A stretch of DNA of 64,000 nucleotides from SAR202 cluster bacterium AC-647-N09_OGT_505m (lineage in GTDB: Bacteria; Chloroflexota; Dehalococcoidia; UBA2985): the NCBI GenBank assembly GCA_009391225.1, contig VEXC01000004.1, positions 1 through 64,000 on the forward strand. The letters run 5' to 3'. Below are positions 17,953 to 26,284 of the stretch, piece after piece (the first letter of the stretch is position 1; every line of letters begins with the position of its first letter). The position numbers were made by a program, and so were the translations under genes. The notes under the pieces were generated by a model. That model worked only from the letters and a program-made list of their open reading frames with translations, had not been told where the DNA came from and did not search any database.

Positions 17953-19917
17953 ATGCGAACTGCGTATAAAACTAGGTTGGTATCAGGGTTCCTTGCTGGG
18001 CTTATGTTGTTGGTGGCCCTGGCGTGTGCGTCGGATGACCCGACACCCACTGCCAAAGCGACGTCTACGTCGCCGCCCGCAGCAACTGTGGCACCCACGG
18101 CTGTACCCACGGCCGTACCAGACGGCGTGACCCCTGAGCCTACGGCCACGTCAGCGCCAGTGCCCACCGAGGCACCGAGCACTAACTGGGTCGACATACT
18201 TCAGGCCCATCCGAATTTCAAAGACGAGTGGGGAGTGCCGGTGTCCGGCGGTACCCTCAAGCATCGTAACCCCCGGAATCCGAGTTACGCCACCCCGAAC
18301 AACGGTATCTCGACCACCGCCGGCGTGCTCAACTCCCCAATGTACAACACATTGGTGAGGTTCGACCCGTGGGTTGGCCTGTCTAGTATCATCCCAGACC
18401 TTGCGAAGAGCTGGGTGCCATCTGACGACGGGCTAAAGATCACGATGAAGCTCGAGGAAAACGTCGTGTTCCAGACCAACCCGCATTTGCCGGATACATA
18501 TAATGGCGGGAAAATCAATGGGGACGCCTTCACCTGCGAAGACGCACAGGCCAGCCTCGAACTGGCCATACGCCCACCTGACAGCGAGAAGAGGAGAATC
18601 ACCAGAGGGAAGGCATTCCTCAGCCATATCACCAGTTCTGATTGTCCAGACGGCCCTCTCGCTCACACGTTAGTTTTGAATCTCAGTCTACCCTTGGCCG
18701 GCACATTGCCGATTCTCGCCGCGGGTAACCTAGAGATAGTGGACAAGGACTTCATCAATTGGTGGACCACAGAGAAGCCAGGCTTCTTCCACTCCACCAC
18801 CACTGAGAACTTCCCGCATCTGCATGGAACTGGCCCATTCCAGCCCGTGGAATTCCAGCCAGATGTGAGATTCACACATAAGGCCAACCCAGATTACTGG
18901 CGGGAAGGGTTGCCCTTTGTGGATGGTATCGAGAGCTTCATAATCCTGGACTATGCAACGGCCTTCACGGCCCTGCTCACTGGCCAGGTGCACGTCTTCG
19001 GACGTGGCTCATGGGCACTACAGGCCGGCCAAGCAGCCCAGGCGCAGCGGGACTTCGCTGACAGGGTTGAGCTTCATGACCACCTGCATGCCTTTGCCGA
19101 CGGCCTCTCTTTCTACTTTTACCCACCCCTGGACGACATCAGGTTGAGGAGAGCGATCAGCTTGACATTAGACCGGGACGCCTACGTCAAGTTCTGGCAG
19201 GCCGGCGACATCTCGATGCGGTCGAAGATGATGGACTTCATCCCAGACACCGATTGGTCCCCGACCGCGGAGACGTTGAATACGACACCGGGTCTTCGAC
19301 CGGAGAAGACCGAGGACAGGGCCACGGCCAACGCACTGTTGGACGATCAGTTCGGACCTGGAGAGAGGCCTGAGCTAGTCTGCAATGTACAGAACGTAGA
19401 GGACCAGACCAAGATATGTCTGTTCTTTGGAGACCAGATGAAGAAGCATCTGGGCATCACAGTCAAGATGGAATTCGAGGAGAGGACTGTGAGGACTCCC
19501 AAGACTGACACGTGTCAGATGACAATAACAGGCGGCTCCGGAGGCGGTAACAGCGTTGTGGGGCAGCCCGACGACTGGATCTTCGGGACATTCTATCGGG
19601 ACAACCTGGTGACTCCTGGTAGCATATGCCGCTCAGCTCTATGGGCCGAGGCCGAGCCGGAACTGACCTTGGAGTTAGAAGAGTTGGCGTGGCAGATACG
19701 GACGGAATTGGACCAGGTGAAGCGCAAGGAAATGGTTCTTCAGTGGGAGACCAAGCACTTCACGGAAATGATAACCAAGATAGGATTTGCCTGGAACAGG
19801 AACGTGAACGCCATCCTCAAGGGTGTCGTGAGGGGATACAGTTGCAAGAACCAGACATTGTGTGTATACACGAAGCAGGGAATCGACCAGTTCGAGAGGC
19901 TCTGGCTGGTAAAGTAA
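17953..19917 (+). CDS. ABC transporter substrate-binding lipoprotein, family 5 (peptide/nickel type)
   Basis: 654-residue extracytoplasmic solute-binding protein. It opens with a lipoprotein signal (GFLAGLMLLVALAC, Cys near residue 23), then a Thr/Pro/Ala-rich stalk to about residue 75, as is usual in Chloroflexota lipoproteins. The SBP_bac_5 fold follows: MYNTLVRFDP, ILPDLAKSW-like IIPDLAKSWVPSDDGLKITM, GTGPF, and LRRAISLTLDRDAYVKF. Such proteins deliver oligopeptides, dipeptides, nickel complexes or other small molecules to DppBC-type permeases, two pairs of which lie downstream. The ATG at 17953 was chosen because GGGAGGAAG lies before it and the lipobox is then correctly placed; longer in-frame starts give no signal peptide. 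A perfect terminator follows. Confidence 0.9.
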   Translation: MRTAYKTRLVSGFLAGLMLLVALACASDDPTPTAKATSTSPPAATVAPTAVPTAVPDGVTPEPTATSAPVPTEAPSTNWVDILQAHPNFKDEWGVPVSGGTLKHRNPRNPSYATPNNGISTTAGVLNSPMYNTLVRFDPWVGLSSIIPDLAKSWVPSDDGLKITMKLEENVVFQTNPHLPDTYNGGKINGDAFTCEDAQASLELAIRPPDSEKRRITRGKAFLSHITSSDCPDGPLAHTLVLNLSLPLAGTLPILAAGNLEIVDKDFINWWTTEKPGFFHSTTTENFPHLHGTGPFQPVEFQPDVRFTHKANPDYWREGLPFVDGIESFIILDYATAFTALLTGQVHVFGRGSWALQAGQAAQAQRDFADRVELHDHLHAFADGLSFYFYPPLDDIRLRRAISLTLDRDAYVKFWQAGDISMRSKMMDFIPDTDWSPTAETLNTTPGLRPEKTEDRATANALLDDQFGPGERPELVCNVQNVEDQTKICLFFGDQMKKHLGITVKMEFEERTVRTPKTDTCQMTITGGSGGGNSVVGQPDDWIFGTFYRDNLVTPGSICRSALWAEAEPELTLELEELAWQIRTELDQVKRKEMVLQWETKHFTEMITKIGFAWNRNVNAILKGVVRGYSCKNQTLCVYTKQGIDQFERLWLVK

Positions 19918-19952
19918 AGTAACTGACATTCCTGAGGTGAACCGAAAAAGTG

Positions 19953-19988
19953 GCATCCTGTGGGGAGACAACTCTCCCCACAGGATGC
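19953..19988 (+). terminator. Stem-loop terminator after the binding-protein gene
   Basis: GCATCCTGTGGGGAG and CTCCCCACAGGATGC form a perfect 15-base-pair stem with a six-base loop, 35 bases after the stop codon. The trailing sequence TTCGCAG is not a strong U tract, so it may serve as a 3' stabiliser or partial terminator separating the abundant binding-protein message from the permeases. Confidence 0.7.
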
Positions 19989-20203
19989 TTCGCAGAAATA
20001 GTGGGGTAGGGGTTCAGTACAGAATCCGACTCCGATGGATATTTGAATAGAGGCACCTGGTACAGCATAGAGGGAAGAAACAGACAGTCATAATCCATTG
20101 TTCATAAAAGTACGGCAAACCTATACGTGTAAGAACACTTCTCGCTGTAGGGTCAGGTTAGGGGACTAGCAGGGCCATTCTCTGAAAAGGAGAATCTGAA
20201 GAA

Positions 20204-21160
20204 ATGCAACGGTACATATTACGACGGCTAGCTCTCGGTGCACTCACGGCTTGGCTGGTGTCCCTGTTGATCTTCGCCATCCTGAGGATAGCGCCGGGGG
20301 ATGTGGCCCTGATGATACTGAGTGAGGAAGAGGACGCAATCTACTCTCAGGAGATGGTGGACAACCTCCGAGAGGAACTTGGCCTGAACAGATCTCTTCC
20401 GGAGCAGTACGTCGTTTGGCTGAGTGACTGGGTCACCCTTGATTGGGGCACGTCGCTCTTCAACGACCACGAAGTATTCGATGTCTTTATGGAGAAGTTG
20501 CCGGTCACCCTGGAGCTGTCGATAGTGACAGTGACCATTTCGACGATATTGGGCATCCCCGTCGGGGTTATCATGGCCCTGAAGCAGGATTCCTGGATAG
20601 ACTATGTCCTCCGGATCTGGGCGTTGGCTGGATTATCAATGCCCAGCTTCTGGACCGCTACGCTTCTGCTGGTTGGGGGAGTGTATTTCCTGAATTGGAG
20701 GCCTCCCATCGGGTATGTGTCCATAGTGGAGGATCCGGCTCGTAATTTGAACCAGTACCTGTGGCCGTCTTTGATACTGGGCTACGCTACTATGGCGACC
20801 AAGGCCCGGATGATGCGCTCGACGATGCTGGAGGTATTGCGGCAGGACTACATAAGGACGGCCCATGCCAAGGGGCTGAGGTTCGTCGTAGTGGTCAATC
20901 GACACGCCTTGAAGAACGCACTGATTCCGGTGGTGACCATCATTGGTGTCAGCATAGCGTTGATTATGGGTGGGTCGGTGATCATGGAACGTATCTTCAC
21001 ATTGCCGGGCATCGGGAACTTCCTGGTCTCTGGCATGCAGCAGCGGGATTACCCGGTAGTGCAGTCACTGATCATGTTCTTTGCCATGTGGATAGTGTTT
21101 GTCAATCTGGTAGTAGACCTGACGTACGGCTGGTTGGACCCGCGAATTCGGTTTGACTAG
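20204..21160 (+). CDS. ABC transporter permease, DppB-like, copy 1
   Basis: 318-residue inner-membrane permease of the peptide/nickel uptake family. It begins MQRYILRRLALGALTAWLVS, typical of DppB/OppB, has about six membrane helices, and the cytoplasmic EAA loop that contacts the ATPase: DYIRTAHAKGL followed by HALKNALIPVVT. The start ATG has AAAAGGAGAAT upstream. A partner permease follows after 24 bases. The paralogue at 22300 aligns without gaps and differs mainly in the N-terminal two thirds. No ATPase gene (DppD/DppF) is found in the window; it may be encoded elsewhere and shared. Confidence 0.92.
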   Translation: MQRYILRRLALGALTAWLVSLLIFAILRIAPGDVALMILSEEEDAIYSQEMVDNLREELGLNRSLPEQYVVWLSDWVTLDWGTSLFNDHEVFDVFMEKLPVTLELSIVTVTISTILGIPVGVIMALKQDSWIDYVLRIWALAGLSMPSFWTATLLLVGGVYFLNWRPPIGYVSIVEDPARNLNQYLWPSLILGYATMATKARMMRSTMLEVLRQDYIRTAHAKGLRFVVVVNRHALKNALIPVVTIIGVSIALIMGGSVIMERIFTLPGIGNFLVSGMQQRDYPVVQSLIMFFAMWIVFVNLVVDLTYGWLDPRIRFD

Positions 21161-21184
21161 AGCCTGGGCTATAAGGAGATAATT

Positions 21185-22093
21185 TTGGCAACTCAAGAAG
21201 GGCAAGCAGTACCGGTATTAGGGCGAAGAGCAGAGGGGACAATTGCCGGTCGGATGTGGAGGGGAGCCATCCGGTTCTCTGCGAGGAAGCCCTTGGGGGC
21301 CGCGGGTGCTGTGATCATTGTGGTCATGGGATTATTGGCCGTTCTCTATCCAGTGATCACCTTTTATGACCCGGTAGAGTGGGACATGGATGCGATGCTG
21401 GCGGCACCGTCGGTAAACCATTGGCTGGGAACAGATGAGATGGGAAGGGATTTGTGGGCACGAGTAGTGCTGGGCGCCCAGATATCTCTCATGGTGGGCT
21501 TTGGCGCAGTGGCCTTCGGTTCGGGCACTGGAGGCATCATGGGAGTCGTAAGTGCCTTTTACGGTGGGAAGGTGGATGCCACCATCCAGCGCTTTATGGA
21601 TGCCCTTATGGCGATACCGACTTTGATTCTGGCCCTGGCTATCATGGCCGCCTTGGGCCAGTCCATATTCAATGTTGTCCTGGCGGTCGGGGTCGTTCAG
21701 ATACCCCGGGCGAACCGAGTTGTGCGCTCACAGGCGCTGGCAGTGAAGCAATCTGAGTATGCGATGGCGGCCCAATCCATTGGAGCTGGGAATATCCGCA
21801 TCATGTTTTTCCACATTTTGCCGCAGTGCGTTGCGCCCTGGCTCATAATAGCCACGGCCGCCCTGGGCACAGCCATCATATCTGAGGCGTCGTTGAGCTT
21901 CCTGGGTCTGGGGATTCCACCGCCGCATCCATCATGGGGTGGTATGCTCTCTGGACCGGCCAGGGACTTTTATGCAGTGGCGCCGTGGATGGCCATATGG
22001 CCTGGTCTGGCCATATCTCTGGCAGTGTACGGGTTCAACCTCTTCGGGGACGCCCTGAGGGACGTGTTGGATCCGAGACTCCGGGGTACATAG
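21185..22093 (+). CDS. ABC transporter permease, DppC-like, copy 1
   Basis: 302-residue second permease of a peptide-type importer. After an N-terminal cytoplasmic segment comes the first helix, then HWLGTDEMGRDLWARVVLGAQISL, the hallmark of DppC/OppC, and the EAA loop EYAMAAQSIGAGNIRIMFFHILP. The start is TTG, supported by AAGGAG six bases upstream. The stop is followed by a 36-base palindrome. The nucleotide sequence is identical to the copy at 23280-24188 except one base in the last sense codon (ACA, Thr here; AAA, Lys there). Confidence 0.92.
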   Translation: MATQEGQAVPVLGRRAEGTIAGRMWRGAIRFSARKPLGAAGAVIIVVMGLLAVLYPVITFYDPVEWDMDAMLAAPSVNHWLGTDEMGRDLWARVVLGAQISLMVGFGAVAFGSGTGGIMGVVSAFYGGKVDATIQRFMDALMAIPTLILALAIMAALGQSIFNVVLAVGVVQIPRANRVVRSQALAVKQSEYAMAAQSIGAGNIRIMFFHILPQCVAPWLIIATAALGTAIISEASLSFLGLGIPPPHPSWGGMLSGPARDFYAVAPWMAIWPGLAISLAVYGFNLFGDALRDVLDPRLRGT

Positions 22094-22133
22094 GCTCTTT
22101 CCGACTCCTGTCTCTCTGATACATAGTGAGATG

Positions 22134-22169
22134 GATGGGCAGTGAGAATCATGATTCTCACTGCCCATC
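22134..22169 (+). terminator. 36-base perfect palindrome after dppC copy 1
   Basis: GATGGGCAGTGAGAATCA is followed at once by its exact reverse complement, giving an 18-base-pair stem with no designed loop, 41 bases after the stop codon, then TTGGTTTCTG. Probably a terminator that works in RNA with a tetraloop formed by opening the central pairs. Repeated at 24229. Confidence 0.7.
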
Positions 22170-22197
22170 TTGGTTTCTGATTCTACTCAGGTATAAT
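22170..22197 (+). promoter_or_regulatory. Candidate promoter of the second permease pair
   Basis: TTGGTT (22170-22175), a 16-base spacer and a perfect TATAAT (22192-22197) directly after the palindrome. Initiation near 22204 would give a 95-base leader for the gene at 22300. In the second repeat copy the homology ends inside this -10 box and the sequence becomes TATATG, so the promoter is not duplicated. Confidence 0.35.
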
Positions 22198-22299
22198 GGA
22201 ATATAGCGAATATTAGTCGGTGTTTTGGAGTCCTTTGGGTTGCAAAGTTTATCCGGGTTTCGTAAACTTGTGTCCATACTCCAAGGAGAGGTTTAATAG

Positions 22300-23256
22300 A
22301 TGCAACAATATATATTGCGGAGGGTGGCTCTAGGGCTGTTTACTGCCTGGATGGTCTCTCTCATGATTTTCGCGATTTTGAGAGTAGCGCCGGGGGATGT
22401 GGCCCTGATGATACTGAGTGGGGAGGAGGACGCTATCTACTCTCAGGAGATGGTGGATGACCTACGGCAGGAACTGGGGCTGAACAGGTCACTTCCTGAA
22501 CAGTACTTTGTATGGCTTTGGAACTTTGTCACGCTCGATTGGGGCATCTCCCTTTTCAACAACGATGACGTATTCGAGGTCTTCAAGAACAAGGTGCCTG
22601 TGACCCTGGAGCTGTCGATAGTGGCGGTGACCATTTCTACGATATTGGGCATCCCGACTGGGATAGTCATGGCTATGAGACAGGACACATGGGTAGACTA
22701 CGTCCTCCGGATGTGGTCGGTGGCGGGATTGTCGATACCTAATTTCTGGATTGCGACCATGCTGCTAGTGATAGGGGTCTATATTTTCAATTGGAGGCCG
22801 CCAATCGGATACGTGTCGATAATTGAAGACCCCTTTCGTAATATGAACCAATACTTCTGGCCGGCTATGATCGTGGGATATTCTTCAATGGCGACCAAGG
22901 CCCGGATGATGCGCTCGACGATGCTGGAGGTACTGCGGCAGGACTACATAAGGACGGCCCATGCCAAGGGGCTTAGGTACTATACGGTGGTAACTCGGCA
23001 TGCTCTGAAGAACGCACTGATTCCAGTGGTGACGATCATAGGCTTCACGATAGCGGCGATTATGGGTGGGTCGGTGATCATGGAACGTATCTTCACATTG
23101 CCCGGCGTCGGTAACTACTTGGTCTCTGGCATGCAGCAGCGGGATTACCCGGTAGTGCAGTCACTGATCATGTTCTTTGCCATGTGGATAGTGTTTGTCA
23201 ATCTGATAGTAGACCTGACGTACGGCTGGTTGGACCCGCGAATTCGGTTTGACTAG
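22300..23256 (+). CDS. ABC transporter permease, DppB-like, copy 2
   Basis: 318-residue paralogue of the gene at 20204, aligning end to end without gaps. Differences are concentrated in residues 1-200 and around 225-245, while the EAA-loop block MATKARMMRSTMLEVLRQDY and the last 60 residues are nearly identical, also at DNA level. The ribosome site is CCAAGGAGAGG. Changes in the membrane helices and periplasmic parts may mean a different solute, or simply faster drift. It forms a unit with the dppC-like gene 24 bases downstream. Confidence 0.92.
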   Translation: MQQYILRRVALGLFTAWMVSLMIFAILRVAPGDVALMILSGEEDAIYSQEMVDDLRQELGLNRSLPEQYFVWLWNFVTLDWGISLFNNDDVFEVFKNKVPVTLELSIVAVTISTILGIPTGIVMAMRQDTWVDYVLRMWSVAGLSIPNFWIATMLLVIGVYIFNWRPPIGYVSIIEDPFRNMNQYFWPAMIVGYSSMATKARMMRSTMLEVLRQDYIRTAHAKGLRYYTVVTRHALKNALIPVVTIIGFTIAAIMGGSVIMERIFTLPGVGNYLVSGMQQRDYPVVQSLIMFFAMWIVFVNLIVDLTYGWLDPRIRFD

Positions 23257-23279
23257 AGCCTGGGCTATAAGGAGAAAAT

Positions 23280-24188
23280 TTGGCAACTCAAGAAGGGCAA
23301 GCAGTACCGGTATTAGGGCGAAGAGCAGAGGGGACAATTGCCGGTCGGATGTGGAGGGGAGCCATCCGGTTCTCTGCGAGGAAGCCCTTGGGGGCCGCGG
23401 GTGCTGTGATCATTGTGGTCATGGGATTATTGGCCGTTCTCTATCCAGTGATCACCTTTTATGACCCGGTAGAGTGGGACATGGATGCGATGCTGGCGGC
23501 ACCGTCGGTAAACCATTGGCTGGGAACAGATGAGATGGGAAGGGATTTGTGGGCACGAGTAGTGCTGGGCGCCCAGATATCTCTCATGGTGGGCTTTGGC
23601 GCAGTGGCCTTCGGTTCGGGCACTGGAGGCATCATGGGAGTCGTAAGTGCCTTTTACGGTGGGAAGGTGGATGCCACCATCCAGCGCTTTATGGATGCCC
23701 TTATGGCGATACCGACTTTGATTCTGGCCCTGGCTATCATGGCCGCCTTGGGCCAGTCCATATTCAATGTTGTCCTGGCGGTCGGGGTCGTTCAGATACC
23801 CCGGGCGAACCGAGTTGTGCGCTCACAGGCGCTGGCAGTGAAGCAATCTGAGTATGCGATGGCGGCCCAATCCATTGGAGCTGGGAATATCCGCATCATG
23901 TTTTTCCACATTTTGCCGCAGTGCGTTGCGCCCTGGCTCATAATAGCCACGGCCGCCCTGGGCACAGCCATCATATCTGAGGCGTCGTTGAGCTTCCTGG
24001 GTCTGGGGATTCCACCGCCGCATCCATCATGGGGTGGTATGCTCTCTGGACCGGCCAGGGACTTTTATGCAGTGGCGCCGTGGATGGCCATATGGCCTGG
24101 TCTGGCCATATCTCTGGCAGTGTACGGGTTCAACCTCTTCGGGGACGCCCTGAGGGACGTGTTGGATCCGAGACTCCGGGGTAAATAG
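23280..24188 (+). CDS. ABC transporter permease, DppC-like, copy 2
   Basis: 302 residues, identical to the first copy except for the final residue (Lys instead of Thr). TTG start, here with AAGGAG five bases upstream because the spacer is one base shorter than in copy 1. All motifs of copy 1 apply. Such identity between neighbours whose partner genes have diverged strongly suggests recent gene conversion or selection for an invariant subunit that pairs with both DppB versions. Confidence 0.92.
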   Translation: MATQEGQAVPVLGRRAEGTIAGRMWRGAIRFSARKPLGAAGAVIIVVMGLLAVLYPVITFYDPVEWDMDAMLAAPSVNHWLGTDEMGRDLWARVVLGAQISLMVGFGAVAFGSGTGGIMGVVSAFYGGKVDATIQRFMDALMAIPTLILALAIMAALGQSIFNVVLAVGVVQIPRANRVVRSQALAVKQSEYAMAAQSIGAGNIRIMFFHILPQCVAPWLIIATAALGTAIISEASLSFLGLGIPPPHPSWGGMLSGPARDFYAVAPWMAIWPGLAISLAVYGFNLFGDALRDVLDPRLRGK

Positions 24189-24228
24189 GCTCTTTCCGAC
24201 TCCTGTCTCTCTGATACATAGTGAGATG

Positions 24229-24264
24229 GATGGGCAGTGAGAATCATGATTCTCACTGCCCATC
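24229..24264 (+). terminator. 36-base perfect palindrome after dppC copy 2
   Basis: Exact duplicate of the palindrome at 22134-22169, in the same position relative to the preceding stop codon. It closes the transporter region. Confidence 0.7.
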
Positions 24265-24290
24265 TTGGTTTCTGATTCTACTCAGGTATA

Positions 24291-24879
24291 TGGTCAGTAG
24301 CATAGGTGGGGCCGACTCGTACTTACTGAGGTTGACCTACCCACTGGGAATCTGAGTAGCGCGCTACAATCCGAGGGACCCCCGTCGAGACCACTGCATT
24401 TATCTCACTCTATAGATGTGATTGATTCGGATTATATTAGCCCGGGGACAAAATGCGGCACTGCCGGATATTGCCGTATGAAGTAACGTTTGATTGGTAG
24501 ATAGTCATGCATGGATAGGGGTTCTTAGCTTCCATCATGTCCAGAGAGTGATTTGTCCCATATCAACAATTTCTAATTGTCCAAACCATTAGTGAGTCTG
24601 CTGAGGGAGGATTGGTCAATGTGCACAGCGTGTACCATGACGCTTTGGTCTTGGTGAACACATACGACGAAGCTCACATTGCCTATTGGCTACTCCCGAC
24701 GAAACGGACTAGGATTGTGCCACTATCACAGCTTGTTCGCACTCTCTCTGTACTGCATCCGCCTAACACTTGCCTTCCTGACACAGAAAGTGTATCCTCG
24801 CCCCAAGAAGCAGATGAAGGTGAGGCGGTCACCCCACGTGGTCAGTGCAGTGGCCATGATAAGAGAAGGGAGATTTTCT
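24291..24879. other. Intergenic stretch before the acyl-CoA dehydrogenase gene
   Basis: About 590 bases. Open frames that enter the following gene from 24612 and 24679 lack similarity to known proteins in their upstream parts and are not supported as coding. No repeat or RNA gene is recognised. Confidence 0.45.
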
Positions 24880-26103
24880 ATGGACTTTGCAGTAGCGTAT
24901 TCCCCAGACCAACAGCGATTTCGCGAGGAAGTGCGGACCTGGTTAGAAGATAACACCCTAGCGGAAATGAAGGTACCCATAGAACCTCGGGACTTCAGTG
25001 CGGACATTTATTGGTACTGGAGAGATAAACACAAAGAATTGGCGAAGAAGGGGTGGCTATATCCCACATTCCCCAAGGAATATGGTGGTGGAGGTCTGAC
25101 CGGAGACCACGAGGTTGTGATTGATGAAGAGTTCGCCAAGGCACAAGCCCCTAGGAGCTTTAGCGACAACCACTTCCTTCTCACTATCTTGGTGTGGGGA
25201 ACAGAGGAGCAGAAGCAGAAATTCCTGGTTCCCATCTTGAATGGAGAGAAGGTCAGTTGGAACAAGCTCACTGAGCCCCACTCTGGTGCCGATTTGGCTG
25301 ATTACCGAAGTCGTGCAGTTCGGGATGGCGATGATTGGCTAGTCACCGGTAGCCAGGTGTACCAGGGAGATCATGAAGAAGCGGATATGATGTGTGGCCC
25401 TCTCCTGACCGACCCGGATGCGCCGCGCCATAGAAACCTGGGCTACTTCGTGATTGACATTCCCTCTCCGGGCCTAGAGATAAGGGAGATGGATCTCCTC
25501 CCCAGGCGCAGGAAGAGAGCTGTATTCATGGAGAATGTGCGCTTACCTGGCGACCATCTTATAGGAGGTGACCATCAGGGTTGGCAGGTCGTGGGCACCC
25601 ACTTGGAGGATGAACATGGAGGTCGTGGGAGAGCGGCTCCCAGGGATGAATATACTGATCATATGGTTGAGTATGTCTCCGGAACAAAACACAACGGAGG
25701 CACGCTGGGTAGCGACCCTGTGGTGCAACAGCTAACCATGGAGAATGTGTTGGATGGCCACGTTCAAAGAATCCTTCTCCAACGTACCTACTGGATGTAC
25801 CAGAGCAGGATGAGTATCCAGCACGAGGGAAACTTGGCGAATGTACATGGCCGGGAATCTAGCCTACGAATTGAGAAGAGGGTCCGAGACGTTTACGGCC
25901 CTTATGCCTTGCTGAACACTCGGGAACCCGGTGCACCCCATGGTGGTAGGCATGAGATTAATGCCGTCAACAGGGCTGGCCAGAATCACGCCGGTGGCAG
26001 CACCAACATCGCAAAAGTGGTTCTAGCCAGGCGCATCGGTATCAGTCGCACACAGGAACGTGCTGCACCCACACCTTCCACGGCAACCAGCTACGGCAGC
26101 TGA
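24880..26103 (+). CDS. Acyl-CoA dehydrogenase family protein
   Basis: 407-residue FAD-dependent dehydrogenase. The N-terminal helical domain includes GWLYPTFPKEYGGGG, the middle beta domain has WNKLTEPHSGADLADYRSRA and DDWLVTGSQVY, and NVRLPGDHLIGGDHQGWQVV leads into the C-terminal helices, ending with HAGGSTNIAKVVLARRIG. These enzymes remove two hydrogens from acyl-CoA and pass electrons to ETF. The catalytic glutamate could not be placed with certainty. The ATG at 24880 follows AAGGGAG by seven bases and gives a normal N-terminus (MDFAVAYSPDQQRFREE); an in-frame ATG 67 codons upstream does not. Neighbours encode a hydratase and CoA transferase, so it belongs to an acyl-CoA degradation cluster. 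Confidence 0.88.
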   Translation: MDFAVAYSPDQQRFREEVRTWLEDNTLAEMKVPIEPRDFSADIYWYWRDKHKELAKKGWLYPTFPKEYGGGGLTGDHEVVIDEEFAKAQAPRSFSDNHFLLTILVWGTEEQKQKFLVPILNGEKVSWNKLTEPHSGADLADYRSRAVRDGDDWLVTGSQVYQGDHEEADMMCGPLLTDPDAPRHRNLGYFVIDIPSPGLEIREMDLLPRRRKRAVFMENVRLPGDHLIGGDHQGWQVVGTHLEDEHGGRGRAAPRDEYTDHMVEYVSGTKHNGGTLGSDPVVQQLTMENVLDGHVQRILLQRTYWMYQSRMSIQHEGNLANVHGRESSLRIEKRVRDVYGPYALLNTREPGAPHGGRHEINAVNRAGQNHAGGSTNIAKVVLARRIGISRTQERAAPTPSTATSYGS

Positions 26104-26124
26104 GCGTCACTTCTGCGGATATCG

Positions 26125-26165
26125 AAAGGGAGCGGGGCTTCAGTACGAGAAGCCCTGTTCCCTTT
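26125..26165 (+). terminator. Terminator after the acyl-CoA dehydrogenase gene
   Basis: A 17-base-pair stem (two G-U pairs) is formed by AAAGGGAGCGGGGCTTC and GAAGCCCTGTTCCCTTT with loop AGTACGA, 21 bases after the stop codon. The sequence after it has only a weak T tract. Confidence 0.7.
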
Positions 26166-26284
26166 GATTGACTTGGGCAGTGGCATCATCTGGTGCGGTA
26201 GATTGCCCTGGAGTTTGGGAAAGCAGAGAATAGCGGGATTAGACTACCGGCAGGGCGGTACATTTCAGAAAGGAATGGTACAGC

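Larger units (their letters stand above)
21185..22195 (+). repeat. Direct repeat unit A (dppC plus terminator)
   Basis: From the TTG of the first dppC-like gene through the palindrome to GTATA at 22195, this 1,011-base tract matches 23280-24290 with one visible substitution. Identity breaks immediately after GTATA, inside a -10 box. Upstream the two copies quickly become different in the dppB-like genes, except for conserved patches. The pattern fits an old tandem duplication of the permease pair followed by recent gene conversion of the 3' half. Confidence 0.95.
23280..24290 (+). repeat. Direct repeat unit B (dppC plus terminator)
   Basis: Second copy of the 1,011-base tract at 21185-22195, offset by 2,095 bases, with a single base change at the last codon of the gene. 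Because such repeats are assembly traps, the presence of different flanks on both sides is the evidence that both copies are real. Confidence 0.95.
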
